A stretch of DNA of 64,000 bases from Gelidibacter sediminis (GCF_004364975.1 NZ_SOBW01000008.1:1362610-1426609), one strand, 5' to 3'; positions 25,323 through 34,533 are shown, numbered from the stretch's first letter. Numbers and translations: made by a program. Notes: generated by a model from the letters alone, not told the origin.

Positions 25323-27277
25323 AACACCTTTACCTTGCCTCGCTTTTCCTACTTAGCTCATTTTCCTTTGCACAATCAACTTTTAATTCAGATACTTATT
25401 CCGTAAGTAGAAATGATATTACTACCAACACATATTCTAAAGATTCAACTGCCACTGCATTAGTAATCTATGAATACGGAAACAGCTATATTGATCGGGA
25501 TACTTATACTCTTAAAACGGAGATCAAGAAAAAAATTAAGATTTTAAATAGGAATGGATTTGATAGGGCTACAGAAACCATTTATCTCTACAATAACAAT
25601 AAAGGAAAAGAAAAAGTGTCTAAAATTTTTGCTACCACCTCTAATTTAGAGAATGGTGCAATTACCAAAACGGAACTCAAACGTGATGAGGTTTTTGAAG
25701 AAAAATATAATGAGCAATATACCTTGGTAAAATTTACCTTGCCTAACATTAAAGAAGGATCGGTCATAACGTATAGCTATCAGTTGGAATCACCTTTTAT
25801 TTACAAATTCCATCCTTGGGAATTTCAGGACGACATTCCGAAATTGTACAGCGAATACAATACTAGTATCCCTGGCAACTACGACTACCATATTAAATTA
25901 GTAGGCACTCAAAAATTAAACAAATCAGAGTCTAAAATCGTGAAAAACTGTCTGAGTGCCTTCAATGGTGCCTCAGCAGATTGCGTGAATACTATTTATG
26001 CAATGTCTAATATTCCTGCTTTTATTGAGGAAGACTACATGACTGCAAGGCAAAATTACCTCTCAAGGTTAGAGTATGAACTTAAAGTGTTTAGAGGATT
26101 TGATGGCAGTGTTGATAACATTACAAAGTCCTGGAAAGATGCGGATAATGAGCTCAGATCAGACGCAAATATTGGAAGACAATTAAGAAGGAATACCTCC
26201 TTAAAAGACGAGGTAGCTAACCTGATTACAGGTGCCCAAAACCCTTTAATAGTGGCACAAAACCTTTATACATACGTACAGAACAACTATACATGGAATG
26301 GCGATCATAAAATATTCACAGATGTTTCGATCAAAGATTTGATAAAATCAAAATCTGGTAACGTGTCTGAAATCAACATTCTTCTACACAACCTTCTCTA
26401 CGAACATGGCATTGAAGTTAAGCCCGTATTATTGTCTACAAGAGCAAACGGACTACCAACGCAGCTTTTTCCTGTTATTTCAGAGTTTAATTACCTTATT
26501 GTACAAGCCACTATAAATGGCGATACATACTTATTAGACGCTACTGATCCGTATTTAGGATTTGGAGAATTACCTTATAAATGTTTAAATCATTATGGTC
26601 GACTTTTAGATTTTGACAATGGAAGCACATGGCTTCCTATTGAGGCAAGCAACCCTTCTAGCATCCATTATCAAGTAGACCTAAAGATAACAGACCAACT
26701 GGTAAATGGCGAGGTAAAAGCTCATTATCTAGGTTATGATGCCTTGAGTAAAAAGAAGGAATTTTTTGTCAATAAAGATGCCTATATCAAAAATAATGCT
26801 GACAGACAATCTGATATTACCGTAACAAATCATGAGGTTCCGGTTGCTGATAAAAATTCAGAAGCGTTTCATGAGACTTATGATGTTGTATTAAATGACA
26901 GCCATAATACCCAAGATATGGTTTATTTGAATCCTTTTATTTATAAATTTTTCAAGGAGAATCCATTTAAATTGCAACAGCGTACCTATCCCATAGATTT
27001 TGGGCATCAGAAGACATACCTGTATAGTGTACAAATAGATTTTGGAGAAACTTACGACATTGTAGAAATACCAAAATCAATCCAAGCCAAACTTCCAAAT
27101 AATGGTGGAGATCTCATCTTAAATACGACGGTAAACGCACAAAAAGTAATGTTGTTCTTTAAGTTTAGTTTAAAAAATAGTATTTATGAGCCTGAACACT
27201 ATGAACTATTTAAATTATACCTTAACAAGGTATTGGAAGTACAGCAAAATTCATTAGTCGTATTAAAGAAGAAATAG
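25319..27277 (+). CDS. Exported DUF3857 / transglutaminase-like protein
   Basis: 652 residues with a signal peptide (MKHLYLASLFLLSSFSFAQ). Residues of about 55-200 form the DUF3857 domain (KIKILNRNGFDRATETIYLY, KEGSVITYSYQLESPFIYKFHPWEFQDDIPKLYSEY). A transglutaminase-like region follows around 300-420 (YTYVQNNYTWNGDH, SGNVSEINILLHNLLYEHGIEVKPVLLSTRANG, TYLLDATDPYLGFGELP). The usual Cys of the catalytic triad is replaced: the motif reads SGNVSEIN where active members have G-x-C. The His and Asp (LIVQ...DATDPY) remain only partly. It is probably a non-catalytic, cell-surface protein. It overlaps the exonuclease gene by 4 bases (ATGA). Confidence 0.85.
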   Translation: MKHLYLASLFLLSSFSFAQSTFNSDTYSVSRNDITTNTYSKDSTATALVIYEYGNSYIDRDTYTLKTEIKKKIKILNRNGFDRATETIYLYNNNKGKEKVSKIFATTSNLENGAITKTELKRDEVFEEKYNEQYTLVKFTLPNIKEGSVITYSYQLESPFIYKFHPWEFQDDIPKLYSEYNTSIPGNYDYHIKLVGTQKLNKSESKIVKNCLSAFNGASADCVNTIYAMSNIPAFIEEDYMTARQNYLSRLEYELKVFRGFDGSVDNITKSWKDADNELRSDANIGRQLRRNTSLKDEVANLITGAQNPLIVAQNLYTYVQNNYTWNGDHKIFTDVSIKDLIKSKSGNVSEINILLHNLLYEHGIEVKPVLLSTRANGLPTQLFPVISEFNYLIVQATINGDTYLLDATDPYLGFGELPYKCLNHYGRLLDFDNGSTWLPIEASNPSSIHYQVDLKITDQLVNGEVKAHYLGYDALSKKKEFFVNKDAYIKNNADRQSDITVTNHEVPVADKNSEAFHETYDVVLNDSHNTQDMVYLNPFIYKFFKENPFKLQQRTYPIDFGHQKTYLYSVQIDFGETYDIVEIPKSIQAKLPNNGGDLILNTTVNAQKVMLFFKFSLKNSIYEPEHYELFKLYLNKVLEVQQNSLVVLKKK

Positions 27278-27302
27278 GCAATCTTTTATTATTTTTGAGC
27301 AT

Positions 27303-28169
27303 ATGCGTGATAAAGATCAGAAAAGAGATTGGAAGTTTAAGCTTCATGAGATCATCTACGAAGCAGATACACCAACGGGCAAACTATTTGATGTTGTCCT
27401 TCTTATTACCATTATTGCGAGTATTATTTTTGTGATGTTAGAAAGTGTCAAGGAGTTTGACGCCGAGTATCACAATTACTTAAATATTGCTGAATGGGTA
27501 GTAACCATCATTTTCAGTATAGAATATATATTGCGAATTATATCCGTTAAAAAGCCTTGGAAATATATATTCAGTTTTTATGGTATTATAGATTTCCTTT
27601 CTACCATACCAAAATATCTATCCTTAATTTTTATGGGTACCCAAGTGCTTATCGCGCTTCGTGCATTACGGTTGTTAAGGGTTTTTAGAATCTTAAAATT
27701 GGCACGATATGTAGGTGCTTCCAATTTGTTGGCCAATTCATTAAAGGCCAGTCGCGCTAAAATCCTAGTATTTTTATTTACCGTCCTAATTATCAGTGTT
27801 ATTTTTGGCACCGTAATGTATTTTGTAGAAGGCGATCAAAGTGGTTTTACCAGCATTCCAGTAAGTGTATATTGGAGTATCGTTACTTTAACAACTGTAG
27901 GTTTTGGTGATATTGCCCCAGTAACGCCATTAGGTCAATTTATAGCCTCAATGATTATGATTTTAGGTTACGGAATTATTGCCGTACCTACTGGCATTGT
28001 ATCGGCGGAATATGCTGCCCAACATAGAGGTCAACTTCCACAAGTGCCACCGCAGCTTCCTAAGGTAGATATGAACACAGAATCTTGCCCTAATTGTTCG
28101 GCAGAAAGACATAAAGATAACGCCAAATTTTGCTACAATTGCGGTCACATATTAAATGAGCATCGGTAG
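27303..28169 (+). CDS. Voltage-gated-type potassium channel with C-terminal zinc ribbon
   Basis: 288 residues. Six membrane segments of the ion-transport family are visible. S4 carries regularly spaced arginines (LRALRLLRVFRILKLARY), and the pore loop and filter read TLTTVGFGDIAP, a TVGFGD potassium selectivity filter. S6 contains MIMILGYGIIAVPTGIVSAEYA. After a proline-rich linker the C-terminus has CPNC and CYNCG pairs, a zinc-ribbon-like module of about 25 residues that may serve as a cytoplasmic sensor or assembly element. It lies 25 bases after the DUF3857 gene and 16 bases before the likely miaA start. Confidence 0.93.
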   Translation: MRDKDQKRDWKFKLHEIIYEADTPTGKLFDVVLLITIIASIIFVMLESVKEFDAEYHNYLNIAEWVVTIIFSIEYILRIISVKKPWKYIFSFYGIIDFLSTIPKYLSLIFMGTQVLIALRALRLLRVFRILKLARYVGASNLLANSLKASRAKILVFLFTVLIISVIFGTVMYFVEGDQSGFTSIPVSVYWSIVTLTTVGFGDIAPVTPLGQFIASMIMILGYGIIAVPTGIVSAEYAAQHRGQLPQVPPQLPKVDMNTESCPNCSAERHKDNAKFCYNCGHILNEHR

Positions 28170-28185
28170 GAATAGTTCAATACAC

Positions 28186-29097
28186 ATGTCAAATCAAAAG
28201 CATCTTATTAGTATTATTGGGCCAACAGCCATAGGTAAAACCAATTTGAGTATTGCCATTGCAAACCATTTTAAAACCGAAATTATTTCAGCCGATTCAC
28301 GCCAATTTTTTAAAGAAATGCAAATTGGCACTGCTGCGCCTACAGCGGAAGAGTTAAATGCTGCACCTCATCATTTCATTCATCATAAATCTGTATTAGA
28401 AAACTATAATGTTGGCACATTTGAAAAAGATGCACTTCATAAATTGGACCAACTCTATAAAACACACCAAAGCGTCGTAATGGTTGGTGGGTCTGGCCTT
28501 TATATTGATGCGGTAACCAAAGGACTCGATTATTTTCCACAAATAGATCCTACTATTCGCAAAAAATTGAATAGAGAGCTTGCAATATCCGGATTGGAAC
28601 CTCTTCAGCAACAACTGAAATCTGTAGATCCACAATCATTTGAAAATATTGCCCTTAACAATCCACAGCGTGTTATCAGAGCTTTGGAAATTTCTATTGG
28701 CAGCGGTCAGCCTTATTCGTCATTTTTAAAGAAAGACAAATCGAAACGATCGTTTAAAACCATCACTATAGGGCTAACGGCGGAACGTGCTATTATTTAC
28801 CAACGCATTAATGAACGGGTTGATTTGATGATGAGTAACGGTTTATTAGCGGAGGCTGAAAGTCTAAGGCAACTACAACACCTAAATGCGCTCAACACAG
28901 TAGGCTATAGTGAATTGTTTAAGTACTTGAATGGTGAATGGACTTTAGAATTTGCTGTTTCAGAAATTAAGAAGAATTCTAGAAGGTTTGCGAAGAGACA
29001 ATTGACTTGGTTTAAAAAGACAGAAGATACGCATTGGTTTGACTTCCAAACTCCTGTTGCAAATATAATAGCAACCATCTCTCAGGAAATGAACTAA
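28186..29097 (+). CDS. miaA: tRNA dimethylallyltransferase
   Basis: 303 residues from ATG 28186 (MSNQKHLISIIG); an in-frame ATG at 28156 would overlap the channel gene and is less likely. MiaA transfers dimethylallyl from DMAPP to A37 of tRNAs that read codons starting with U. The P-loop GPTAIGKTNLSI, SADSRQFFKEMQIGTA (catalytic Asp), the VMVGGSGLYIDAV segment, NNPQRVIRALEI, and the C-terminal NTVGYSELFKYLNGEW with KRQLTWFKK are all present. The gene ends the dense rightward run; a cold-shock gene with its own promoter follows. Confidence 0.97.
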   Translation: MSNQKHLISIIGPTAIGKTNLSIAIANHFKTEIISADSRQFFKEMQIGTAAPTAEELNAAPHHFIHHKSVLENYNVGTFEKDALHKLDQLYKTHQSVVMVGGSGLYIDAVTKGLDYFPQIDPTIRKKLNRELAISGLEPLQQQLKSVDPQSFENIALNNPQRVIRALEISIGSGQPYSSFLKKDKSKRSFKTITIGLTAERAIIYQRINERVDLMMSNGLLAEAESLRQLQHLNALNTVGYSELFKYLNGEWTLEFAVSEIKKNSRRFAKRQLTWFKKTEDTHWFDFQTPVANIIATISQEMN

Positions 29098-29174
29098 GAA
29101 AGTTTCAACTAGACAACAAATAATTTAAAATTGAAATTAAAATTGAAAATACCTGTATTTCAATTAATTAATTC

Positions 29175-29182
29175 TACCTTTG
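29175..29182 (+). promoter_or_regulatory. Cold-shock gene -7 element
   Basis: TACCTTTG, a perfect TAnnTTTG, lies 26 nt before the ATG at 29209; the implied leader is short and AT-rich (about 22 nt). It lacks the long structured leader known from E. coli cspA. Confidence 0.55.
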
Positions 29183-29208
29183 TCGCTTAATTAACATTAA
29201 TATTTATT

Positions 29209-29400
29209 ATGAATAAAGGTACCGTAAAATTCTTCAATGACGCTAAAGGTTTTGGTTTTATTACTGAAGAAGGAAACAACAATGAACATTTTGTACACAT
29301 TTCTGGTTTAATCGACGAAGTTCGTGAAGGTGATGCTGTGGAATTTGATTTAACAGAAGGAAAAAAAGGTTTGAACGCAGTAAACGTAAGAGTTATATAA
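29209..29400 (+). CDS. Cold-shock domain protein
   Basis: 63 residues, a single OB-fold cold-shock domain. RNP1 is KGFGFIT and RNP2 is HFVHISGL. The sequence begins MNKGTVKFFNDAK and ends GLNAVNVRVI. Such proteins bind single-stranded RNA and DNA and melt secondary structure. The gene is monocistronic: it has a -7 box 26 nt upstream and a strong terminator 22 bases downstream, so high-level expression is plausible. Bacteroidetes members may act constitutively as well as in the cold. Confidence 0.96.
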   Translation: MNKGTVKFFNDAKGFGFITEEGNNNEHFVHISGLIDEVREGDAVEFDLTEGKKGLNAVNVRVI

Positions 29401-29421
29401 TCGCTTCAATTTTTTAAAACA

Positions 29422-29451
29422 AAAAGCCTATCTTATCGATAGGCTTTTTTT
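29422..29451. terminator. Bidirectional intrinsic terminator
   Basis: GCCTATC (29426-29432) and GATAGGC (29438-29444) form a stem with a 5-nt loop, flanked by A-run and T-run so both strands end in T. It serves the cold-shock gene and the response-regulator operon on the opposite strand. Confidence 0.9.
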
Positions 29452-29466
29452 ATGGCTTGATTTGAT

Positions 29467-30177
29467 TTAATCATTTCTATTGACTACCAATCTAAAACCT
29501 TCTCCATGAATGTTCAAGATTTCAACATTCTCATCTGGTTTTAAGTACTTTCTTAATTTGGCAATATACACATCCATACTCCTAGATGTAAAATAGTTAT
29601 CATCTCTCCATATTTTTGTCAGCGCTAATTCGCGCGGCATCAAATCATTTTCATGTAATGCCAGTAAGCGTAGCAACTCATTTTCTTTAGGAGATAGTTT
29701 CACGGGGGTCTCGTCTTTAAATTTCAAGAAACGTAGTTTGGAGTTCAAATCAAAATTACCAATCTTAAATTCAAACTGTTTACTGTCTGCTACAGTATCT
29801 GTAGCCTTACGCTGCATGATAGCCTTGATTTTCATTAAGAGCACCTCACTATCAAACGGTTTATTTAAATAATCATCTGCACCAACTTTGTAACCTTTTA
29901 AGACATCTTCTTTCATCGCTTTTGCGGTTAAAAAAATGATGGGAACATCACTGTTTTTTTCCCTAATTTCCTTAGCTAAAGTAAATCCATCTTTATATGG
30001 CATCATCACATCCAGGATGCAAAGGTCATAATCATCCTTTTTAAACTTTTCAAAACCTTCCATTCCATTCTTAGCATGAACCACATCGTAATCATTCATA
30101 TTAAGGTAATCTTTTAGGACGGTTCCGAAATTTGGATCATCTTCTACTAATAAAATCTTTTTGTTTTGTTCTTCCAT
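29467..30177 (-). CDS. OmpR-family response regulator (RprY-like)
   Basis: 236 residues. The receiver domain has the acidic pocket VEDD, phospho-acceptor D56 in LCILDVMMP, T in IFLTAKAM and K in NKPFD. The C-terminal winged helix (about 130-232) includes LSPKENELLRLLALHEND and DVYIAKLRKYLK. The pattern resembles RprY of Bacteroides, a regulator linked there to stress and redox responses; orthology is inferred. It is the last gene of a minus-strand run and lies 3 bases after its kinase gene, so the two form a two-component system. Confidence 0.93.
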   Translation of the reverse strand: MEEQNKKILLVEDDPNFGTVLKDYLNMNDYDVVHAKNGMEGFEKFKKDDYDLCILDVMMPYKDGFTLAKEIREKNSDVPIIFLTAKAMKEDVLKGYKVGADDYLNKPFDSEVLLMKIKAIMQRKATDTVADSKQFEFKIGNFDLNSKLRFLKFKDETPVKLSPKENELLRLLALHENDLMPRELALTKIWRDDNYFTSRSMDVYIAKLRKYLKPDENVEILNIHGEGFRLVVNRND

Positions 30178-30180
30178 AAT

Positions 30181-31758
30181 CTATGATATTAATGGTAGTT
30201 TAATTATAAAAGTGCTACCTTTTCCTTTTTCACTTTCAACGCTAACATGCCCTTGGTGGTCTTCAACCATGCGTTTAACATAGGCTAATCCTAACCCATG
30301 ACCTTTAACATTGTGCACATTTCCGGTATGTTCTCGATAAAACTTCTCAAACACTCTTTTTTGAACCTGTTTTGACATACCATTGCCATGATCGGCAATT
30401 TTCACTATTATATTATTTCCTACATTTTCTGTAGTGATATCTATTTTTGGAGCATCATCTGAATATTTTATCGCATTGTCTAAAATATTGACCAATACAT
30501 TCGTAAAGTGGGTCTCGTTTGCCAAAACTGAAGATTTTTCAGCTTTTAAATCGGCATTAACATAACCTTGCCTATCTTCAATAATTAATTCTACATGACT
30601 TATGGCATCTTCAATTAGGTCGTGAAGCTTTACTCTATCCTTACTAATATTGAGTTCATTTCGTTCTAACTTAGAAATCCGTAACACATTTTCTACTTGG
30701 GCATGCATCCGTTTATTTTCATCCTTAATCATCTGCAAATAACGGGCTGTTTTCTCCTTATCTTCAATCATCTTAGGATTTTTCATCGCATCCAATGCTA
30801 GATTTATCGTGGCAATTGGTGTTTTAAATTCGTGCGTCATATTATTTATGAAATCCGTTTTAATTTGGGATATCTGACGTTGTTTGATAATTTGATAAAT
30901 AGCATTGGTATATGCCAAAATGATAATTATTGTAAAAATGATTGATAAAACCGTCATCGTGAGGATAGAAGACCACAAAAATTTTCTACGCTCAGGAAAA
31001 TTAACATACAAATTAAAATTACTTTCATTGTTGTTATTCAAGAACATGGGTACACCATAAGTGGTTGCCGGATCCAAATCAAAATTACTTGACTGTACTT
31101 TTGTGGCTAAGTCTTTATCATATATAGCAAATTCAAAATCTATCTCGATCCCGTTCTCATTAAACTGTCTAGATAAATAGCGTTCAATATCTTCAGTTTT
31201 TATTCTTTTATATATAGGATAGTTATTGAATAAATCTCGATAACTAATTTCAAACATCTTTTTATCAAGCTCATCCATCCTCCTGTATTCTGAAATTGTT
31301 TTCTCAGGAGCTATATTTATGGTATTTTCAAAGGTATTCTTTTTAAACACCTTCATTTCCTTTTGGTTTGTTATACGGCTGATATTCAAACTATCTAATC
31401 CTCCAATGTCAAAGAACAGGGATGGTACTTTAAAACTCTCTTCAAGAATTCCATTTTGATATACAGTTGTTTCATTAGAAACATCGTCATAGCTGTACAA
31501 GAGTATACCTCTAATATTAGTGGTATCGGGACTTTTGCCGCTATTTAACATTTCCTGATACTTATCACTATACAACTTAAACTCCCTGTCTTCTACCAAT
31601 TTAGAAACATTACTCAAAGCGCGTTTAACGTTTAGTGTAAATTGCTTCTTCTCGTTAGAAAGGGTGTTATCAATAAAATAAATCTGAACGAAAATGATTC
31701 CTATAAGCGATAAACTCATCAGAATCACTAATAAAATGAATAGCTTTCTGCCCATCAT
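30181..31758 (-). CDS. Membrane sensor histidine kinase (RprX-like)
   Basis: 525 residues. TM1 (about 5-27, FILLVILMSLSLIGIIFVQIYF) and TM2 (about 264-288) bracket a periplasmic region of roughly 235 residues without a recognised sensor domain. HisKA has phospho-acceptor H309 in NNMTHEFKTPIATI. HATPase_c follows with VLVNILDNAIKYSDD (N box), KIADHGNGMS (G1), FEKFYREHTG (F box) and KGHGLGLAYVKRM (G2). It phosphorylates the adjacent response regulator. ATG 31755 is an alternative start one codon inside. Confidence 0.94.
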   Translation of the reverse strand: MMGRKLFILLVILMSLSLIGIIFVQIYFIDNTLSNEKKQFTLNVKRALSNVSKLVEDREFKLYSDKYQEMLNSGKSPDTTNIRGILLYSYDDVSNETTVYQNGILEESFKVPSLFFDIGGLDSLNISRITNQKEMKVFKKNTFENTINIAPEKTISEYRRMDELDKKMFEISYRDLFNNYPIYKRIKTEDIERYLSRQFNENGIEIDFEFAIYDKDLATKVQSSNFDLDPATTYGVPMFLNNNNESNFNLYVNFPERRKFLWSSILTMTVLSIIFTIIIILAYTNAIYQIIKQRQISQIKTDFINNMTHEFKTPIATINLALDAMKNPKMIEDKEKTARYLQMIKDENKRMHAQVENVLRISKLERNELNISKDRVKLHDLIEDAISHVELIIEDRQGYVNADLKAEKSSVLANETHFTNVLVNILDNAIKYSDDAPKIDITTENVGNNIIVKIADHGNGMSKQVQKRVFEKFYREHTGNVHNVKGHGLGLAYVKRMVEDHQGHVSVESEKGKGSTFIIKLPLIS

Positions 31759-31824
31759 CCAAATTTAACATTTTAACATTTAGATGTAACTTGCTTTAAC
31801 CTTACCTTAACACATTATGAAGAT

Positions 31825-32418
31825 TTAAGTGTTATCAATGGTTTTTAGTAGATATTGATGAATTATATTTACTTGATCTTTAGTTTGATCTAAATCGTGA
31901 TTGGTAATTACAAAATCTGATTGTTTGGATTTCACTTCATCCGGTAATTGGTTATTAACGATAGCCATAATCTTGTCTTCAGTAGTGTTATCGCGCTGTT
32001 TTACACGTGCAATCCGTTTATCAAGATCAGCTACCACATTAATTATGAAATCATATTGTGAAGCCATGTCATTTTCAAAAATAATTGCGGCTTCTTTTAA
32101 CACATACGGGAAGTTTTGTTCCGATTGCCATTTTAAGAAATCCTCACCTACTCTAGGATGGATAATACCATTCATTTGCTTTAAAAGCTCTGGATTGTCA
32201 AAAATTTTAGACGCTAAAAAAGGACGGTTCGGTTGGTTGTCTTTATAAGCTTCCTCCCCAAACAAGGCTATGAGTTCGTTTTTGACTGCTTTAGAAGTGT
32301 TCATTAAATGTTTTGCCCTTTCATCTGCAATATATAAAGGCACCCCCAGACCTTGAAATATTTTTGCTACAGTAGTTTTACCACTACCAATACCCCCCGT
32401 AATTCCAATAATTTTCAT
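31825..32418 (-). CDS. coaE: Dephospho-CoA kinase
   Basis: 197 residues. It phosphorylates the ribose 3'-OH of dephospho-CoA, the last step of coenzyme A synthesis. The P-loop is GITGGIGSGKTTVAK; further marks are YIADERAKHLM, IIHPRVGEDFLKW and VVADLDKRIARVKQRD. It follows the YbbR gene with a 3-base gap. The window also carries coaBC at 38-39 kb, so two of the CoA steps are close but in separate operons. Confidence 0.96.
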   Translation of the reverse strand: MKIIGITGGIGSGKTTVAKIFQGLGVPLYIADERAKHLMNTSKAVKNELIALFGEEAYKDNQPNRPFLASKIFDNPELLKQMNGIIHPRVGEDFLKWQSEQNFPYVLKEAAIIFENDMASQYDFIINVVADLDKRIARVKQRDNTTEDKIMAIVNNQLPDEVKSKQSDFVITNHDLDQTKDQVNIIHQYLLKTIDNT

Positions 32419-32421
32419 ATC

Positions 32422-33390
32422 TCATTGCATTAAAATAAATTCCACTTTATGCTGTTTTAGGCGGGCACTTTTAACAATTTCAGGCACTTTGACCAATTTG
32501 GGGATTAAAAATGATTTTTCAGTATTATCAATATCCTTATAATTACATTCAACCCTAAAATCTGAAGGCTTTACCATCTTATAATTATTTAAACTAACAT
32601 TGTAAGCCACCGGAATGGTTTTAGGGAAGAAATTGATATTAGTATCGGCCGGCAAATTAATTATCGTAACAGGAACATTAAAAGTACCCTCAGTAAATTT
32701 CTCAACATGCCCTGTTACAGTCACGGTTTTATCAGATATTTTTAACTGTTTGAGAGCTTCTGTCATTTCAATTTGTATCACATTTTTTATATCAGACTTG
32801 ATATTTTTTAGGTCCACTTTTTTGGTCGTGACCTCGTCAATATTTGCGATTATTTTTTTCGAACCTATTATACGGACGGAATCCGGAGTTATTTTTAATT
32901 TAGAGGACATATCGTATCCTGGTGTGTAAGCAATTGAAATATTTGTTTTAACCGGAACCTTTTTAACCGCTAAAGATTGATACGGAAAGCGCAAAGTATC
33001 GGGCTGAATGGACAGCACATCTACTGAGTTTTTAAACTTAGCATTTATCTTAGCTACATTTTGCTTAGCATTCCAGATATACATGTTATTTTTAAGGGAT
33101 ACGTCAGATTTAAAATCTATCTGAAAAGTGGGTTTAAAAAATGAATATTTAAGTAGATTGAACCCATAAGCCTTAACGCCTACCTTCACTTTTTTGCTAC
33201 TGTCAATTTCTACATGATGCTGTTCTGGAACATTTTTGTAAATAATCTCAAATGCAATGGTCTCAGTATAACTTTTAGACAATTTTGTCAACGCCCAAAA
33301 ACAAAAAGATAATACCAAAAAAGCTCCGAAAACATTTAATTTTCGACTTTTTAAAGATTTAGAGAGCTGAGCCTTAAGTTTATTGAACAT
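32422..33390 (-). CDS. YbbR-domain protein, single membrane anchor
   Basis: 322 residues. One N-terminal membrane segment (NVFGAFLVLSFCFWALTKL) precedes beta-rich YbbR-like repeats (EIIYKNVPEQHHVEIDSSKKVKVGVKAYGF, VPVKTNISIAYTPGY, TPDSVRIIGSKKIIANI, FNVPVTIINLPADTNINFFP). In firmicutes the related CdaR regulates the diadenylate cyclase CdaA; here no CdaA gene is adjacent, so function is open. It overlaps the 3' end of the glycosyltransferase gene by 11 bases, and coaE follows it. Confidence 0.85.
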   Translation of the reverse strand: MFNKLKAQLSKSLKSRKLNVFGAFLVLSFCFWALTKLSKSYTETIAFEIIYKNVPEQHHVEIDSSKKVKVGVKAYGFNLLKYSFFKPTFQIDFKSDVSLKNNMYIWNAKQNVAKINAKFKNSVDVLSIQPDTLRFPYQSLAVKKVPVKTNISIAYTPGYDMSSKLKITPDSVRIIGSKKIIANIDEVTTKKVDLKNIKSDIKNVIQIEMTEALKQLKISDKTVTVTGHVEKFTEGTFNVPVTIINLPADTNINFFPKTIPVAYNVSLNNYKMVKPSDFRVECNYKDIDNTEKSFLIPKLVKVPEIVKSARLKQHKVEFILMQ

Positions 33391-34387
33391 GTTTGAAAAA
33401 CAATTTAGGGAACCTTTTTCGGGGATCTACTTTTAAAAATTTTATAGCTACGGTCGATTTAAGGAACCCATAACCATAACCAAAAAACTGAATAAATATT
33501 GCCATTACAGACAATCCTGCTATAATCAGGCTTTTTGAACTAGCAAGGGCAACTATAAACGCAACAAGAATATATAATATATAAATGTACATCAACCATT
33601 CCATATTAAAAACAAGTAAAATTATGCCGAGCACAAAGCCAAGCGAAAATAAGGTTGGAAGCCAAAACACAAGCCGTTCTGAGGTAGGGTGCCACAAATT
33701 TAATATTGGTCTAACCAAACCAAATTTATAAACTTGCTGATAAAATTTACGCCAAGAAATTCTTCTTTTATGATAGACATAGGCGTTTTTAATAAGTTGC
33801 GTTTTAAAGCCCAACTTTGTCAAGCGTAATGCAAGGTCAGGATCTTCACCTGGATGAATAGACCCAAAGCCTCCCGACGCTTCAAATGCCTTTTTTGACA
33901 GCCCCATATTGAAACTACGCGGTTGAAACTTTTTAGACTCCTTCCCTCCGCGTATACCACCAGTCGTAATAAATGAGGTCATTGCAAAATTAATAGCTTT
34001 CTGCAACTTTGAAAATGAAGCGTGTGCGGCATCTGGTCCACCGTAGCAATCTGTATAAGTTTCAGTTAAACTAGCATGAACAATCTGCAAGTAATCTTCA
34101 GGAAGTAACACATCAGAATCCAAGATTATAAAATAATTTCCAGAGGCTCGAGACATACCGTAATTGCGAGAATCGCCAGGCCCAGAATTTTCCTTAACAT
34201 AGTAGGAAATGTCTAACTGACCATACTGTTTGATAATGTCATATGACGGAATTGTGGAACCATCCTCTACAATACATATACTATAGTTAAAATCGCCTTT
34301 TAATTTGCCAAAGCTTTCCAAAAGCTCACCAATTTCGTCAGGTCTATTGTAAACAGGAATAATAAATGAAAAATGTAAGGGCTCCAT
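33380..34387 (-). CDS. Family 2 glycosyltransferase with C-terminal membrane helices
   Basis: 335 residues from ATG 34387 (MEPLHFSFIIPVYNR); an upstream in-frame TTG at 34396 lies inside the promoter box. The GT-A domain shows FSFIIPVYNRPDEIGELLESF, IVEDGS, the DxD-like ILDSDVLLP, and GEDPDLALRL. After about residue 230 there are two or three hydrophobic helices (LVFWLPTLFSLGFVLGIILLV, YIYILYILVAFIVALASS), then a short basic tail. A membrane-associated transferase for surface polysaccharide or glycolipid is inferred. It heads the operon GT-YbbR-coaE-kinase-regulator, and its -7 box lies 6 nt before the start. Confidence 0.9.
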   Translation of the reverse strand: MEPLHFSFIIPVYNRPDEIGELLESFGKLKGDFNYSICIVEDGSTIPSYDIIKQYGQLDISYYVKENSGPGDSRNYGMSRASGNYFIILDSDVLLPEDYLQIVHASLTETYTDCYGGPDAAHASFSKLQKAINFAMTSFITTGGIRGGKESKKFQPRSFNMGLSKKAFEASGGFGSIHPGEDPDLALRLTKLGFKTQLIKNAYVYHKRRISWRKFYQQVYKFGLVRPILNLWHPTSERLVFWLPTLFSLGFVLGIILLVFNMEWLMYIYILYILVAFIVALASSKSLIIAGLSVMAIFIQFFGYGYGFLKSTVAIKFLKVDPRKRFPKLFFKHVQ

Positions 34388-34393
34388 AACATA

Positions 34394-34401
34394 CAAAGGT
34401 A
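34394..34401 (-). promoter_or_regulatory. Glycosyltransferase operon -7 element next to start codon
   Basis: On the minus strand TACCTTTG is followed by 6 nt and the ATG at 34387. This is a full TAnnTTTG match and predicts a leaderless or nearly leaderless mRNA. Confidence 0.45.
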
Positions 34402-34470
34402 ACGAATCAAATCACAAATTTTATCCAATTGCATGCTTTCAAATCTAAAAATATGGAAGCATCGCCTTAC

Positions 34471-34502
34471 AAATAAAAAACCCTTTCAAATATTTGAAAG
34501 GG
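34471..34502 (-). terminator. Intrinsic terminator after fabI
   Basis: A perfect 22-bp palindrome at 34481-34502 (arm CCCTTTCAAAT) is followed, on the minus strand, by a T-run (complement of 34471-34480). Confidence 0.85.
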
Positions 34503-34533
34503 CTTAATAGTTATGTTTGATTTCGAATTAAAA

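Noticed and set aside
34387-34396. TTG 34396 as the glycosyltransferase start
   Set aside because: It falls within the TACCTTTG promoter box, and the protein aligns with the family from ATG 34387.
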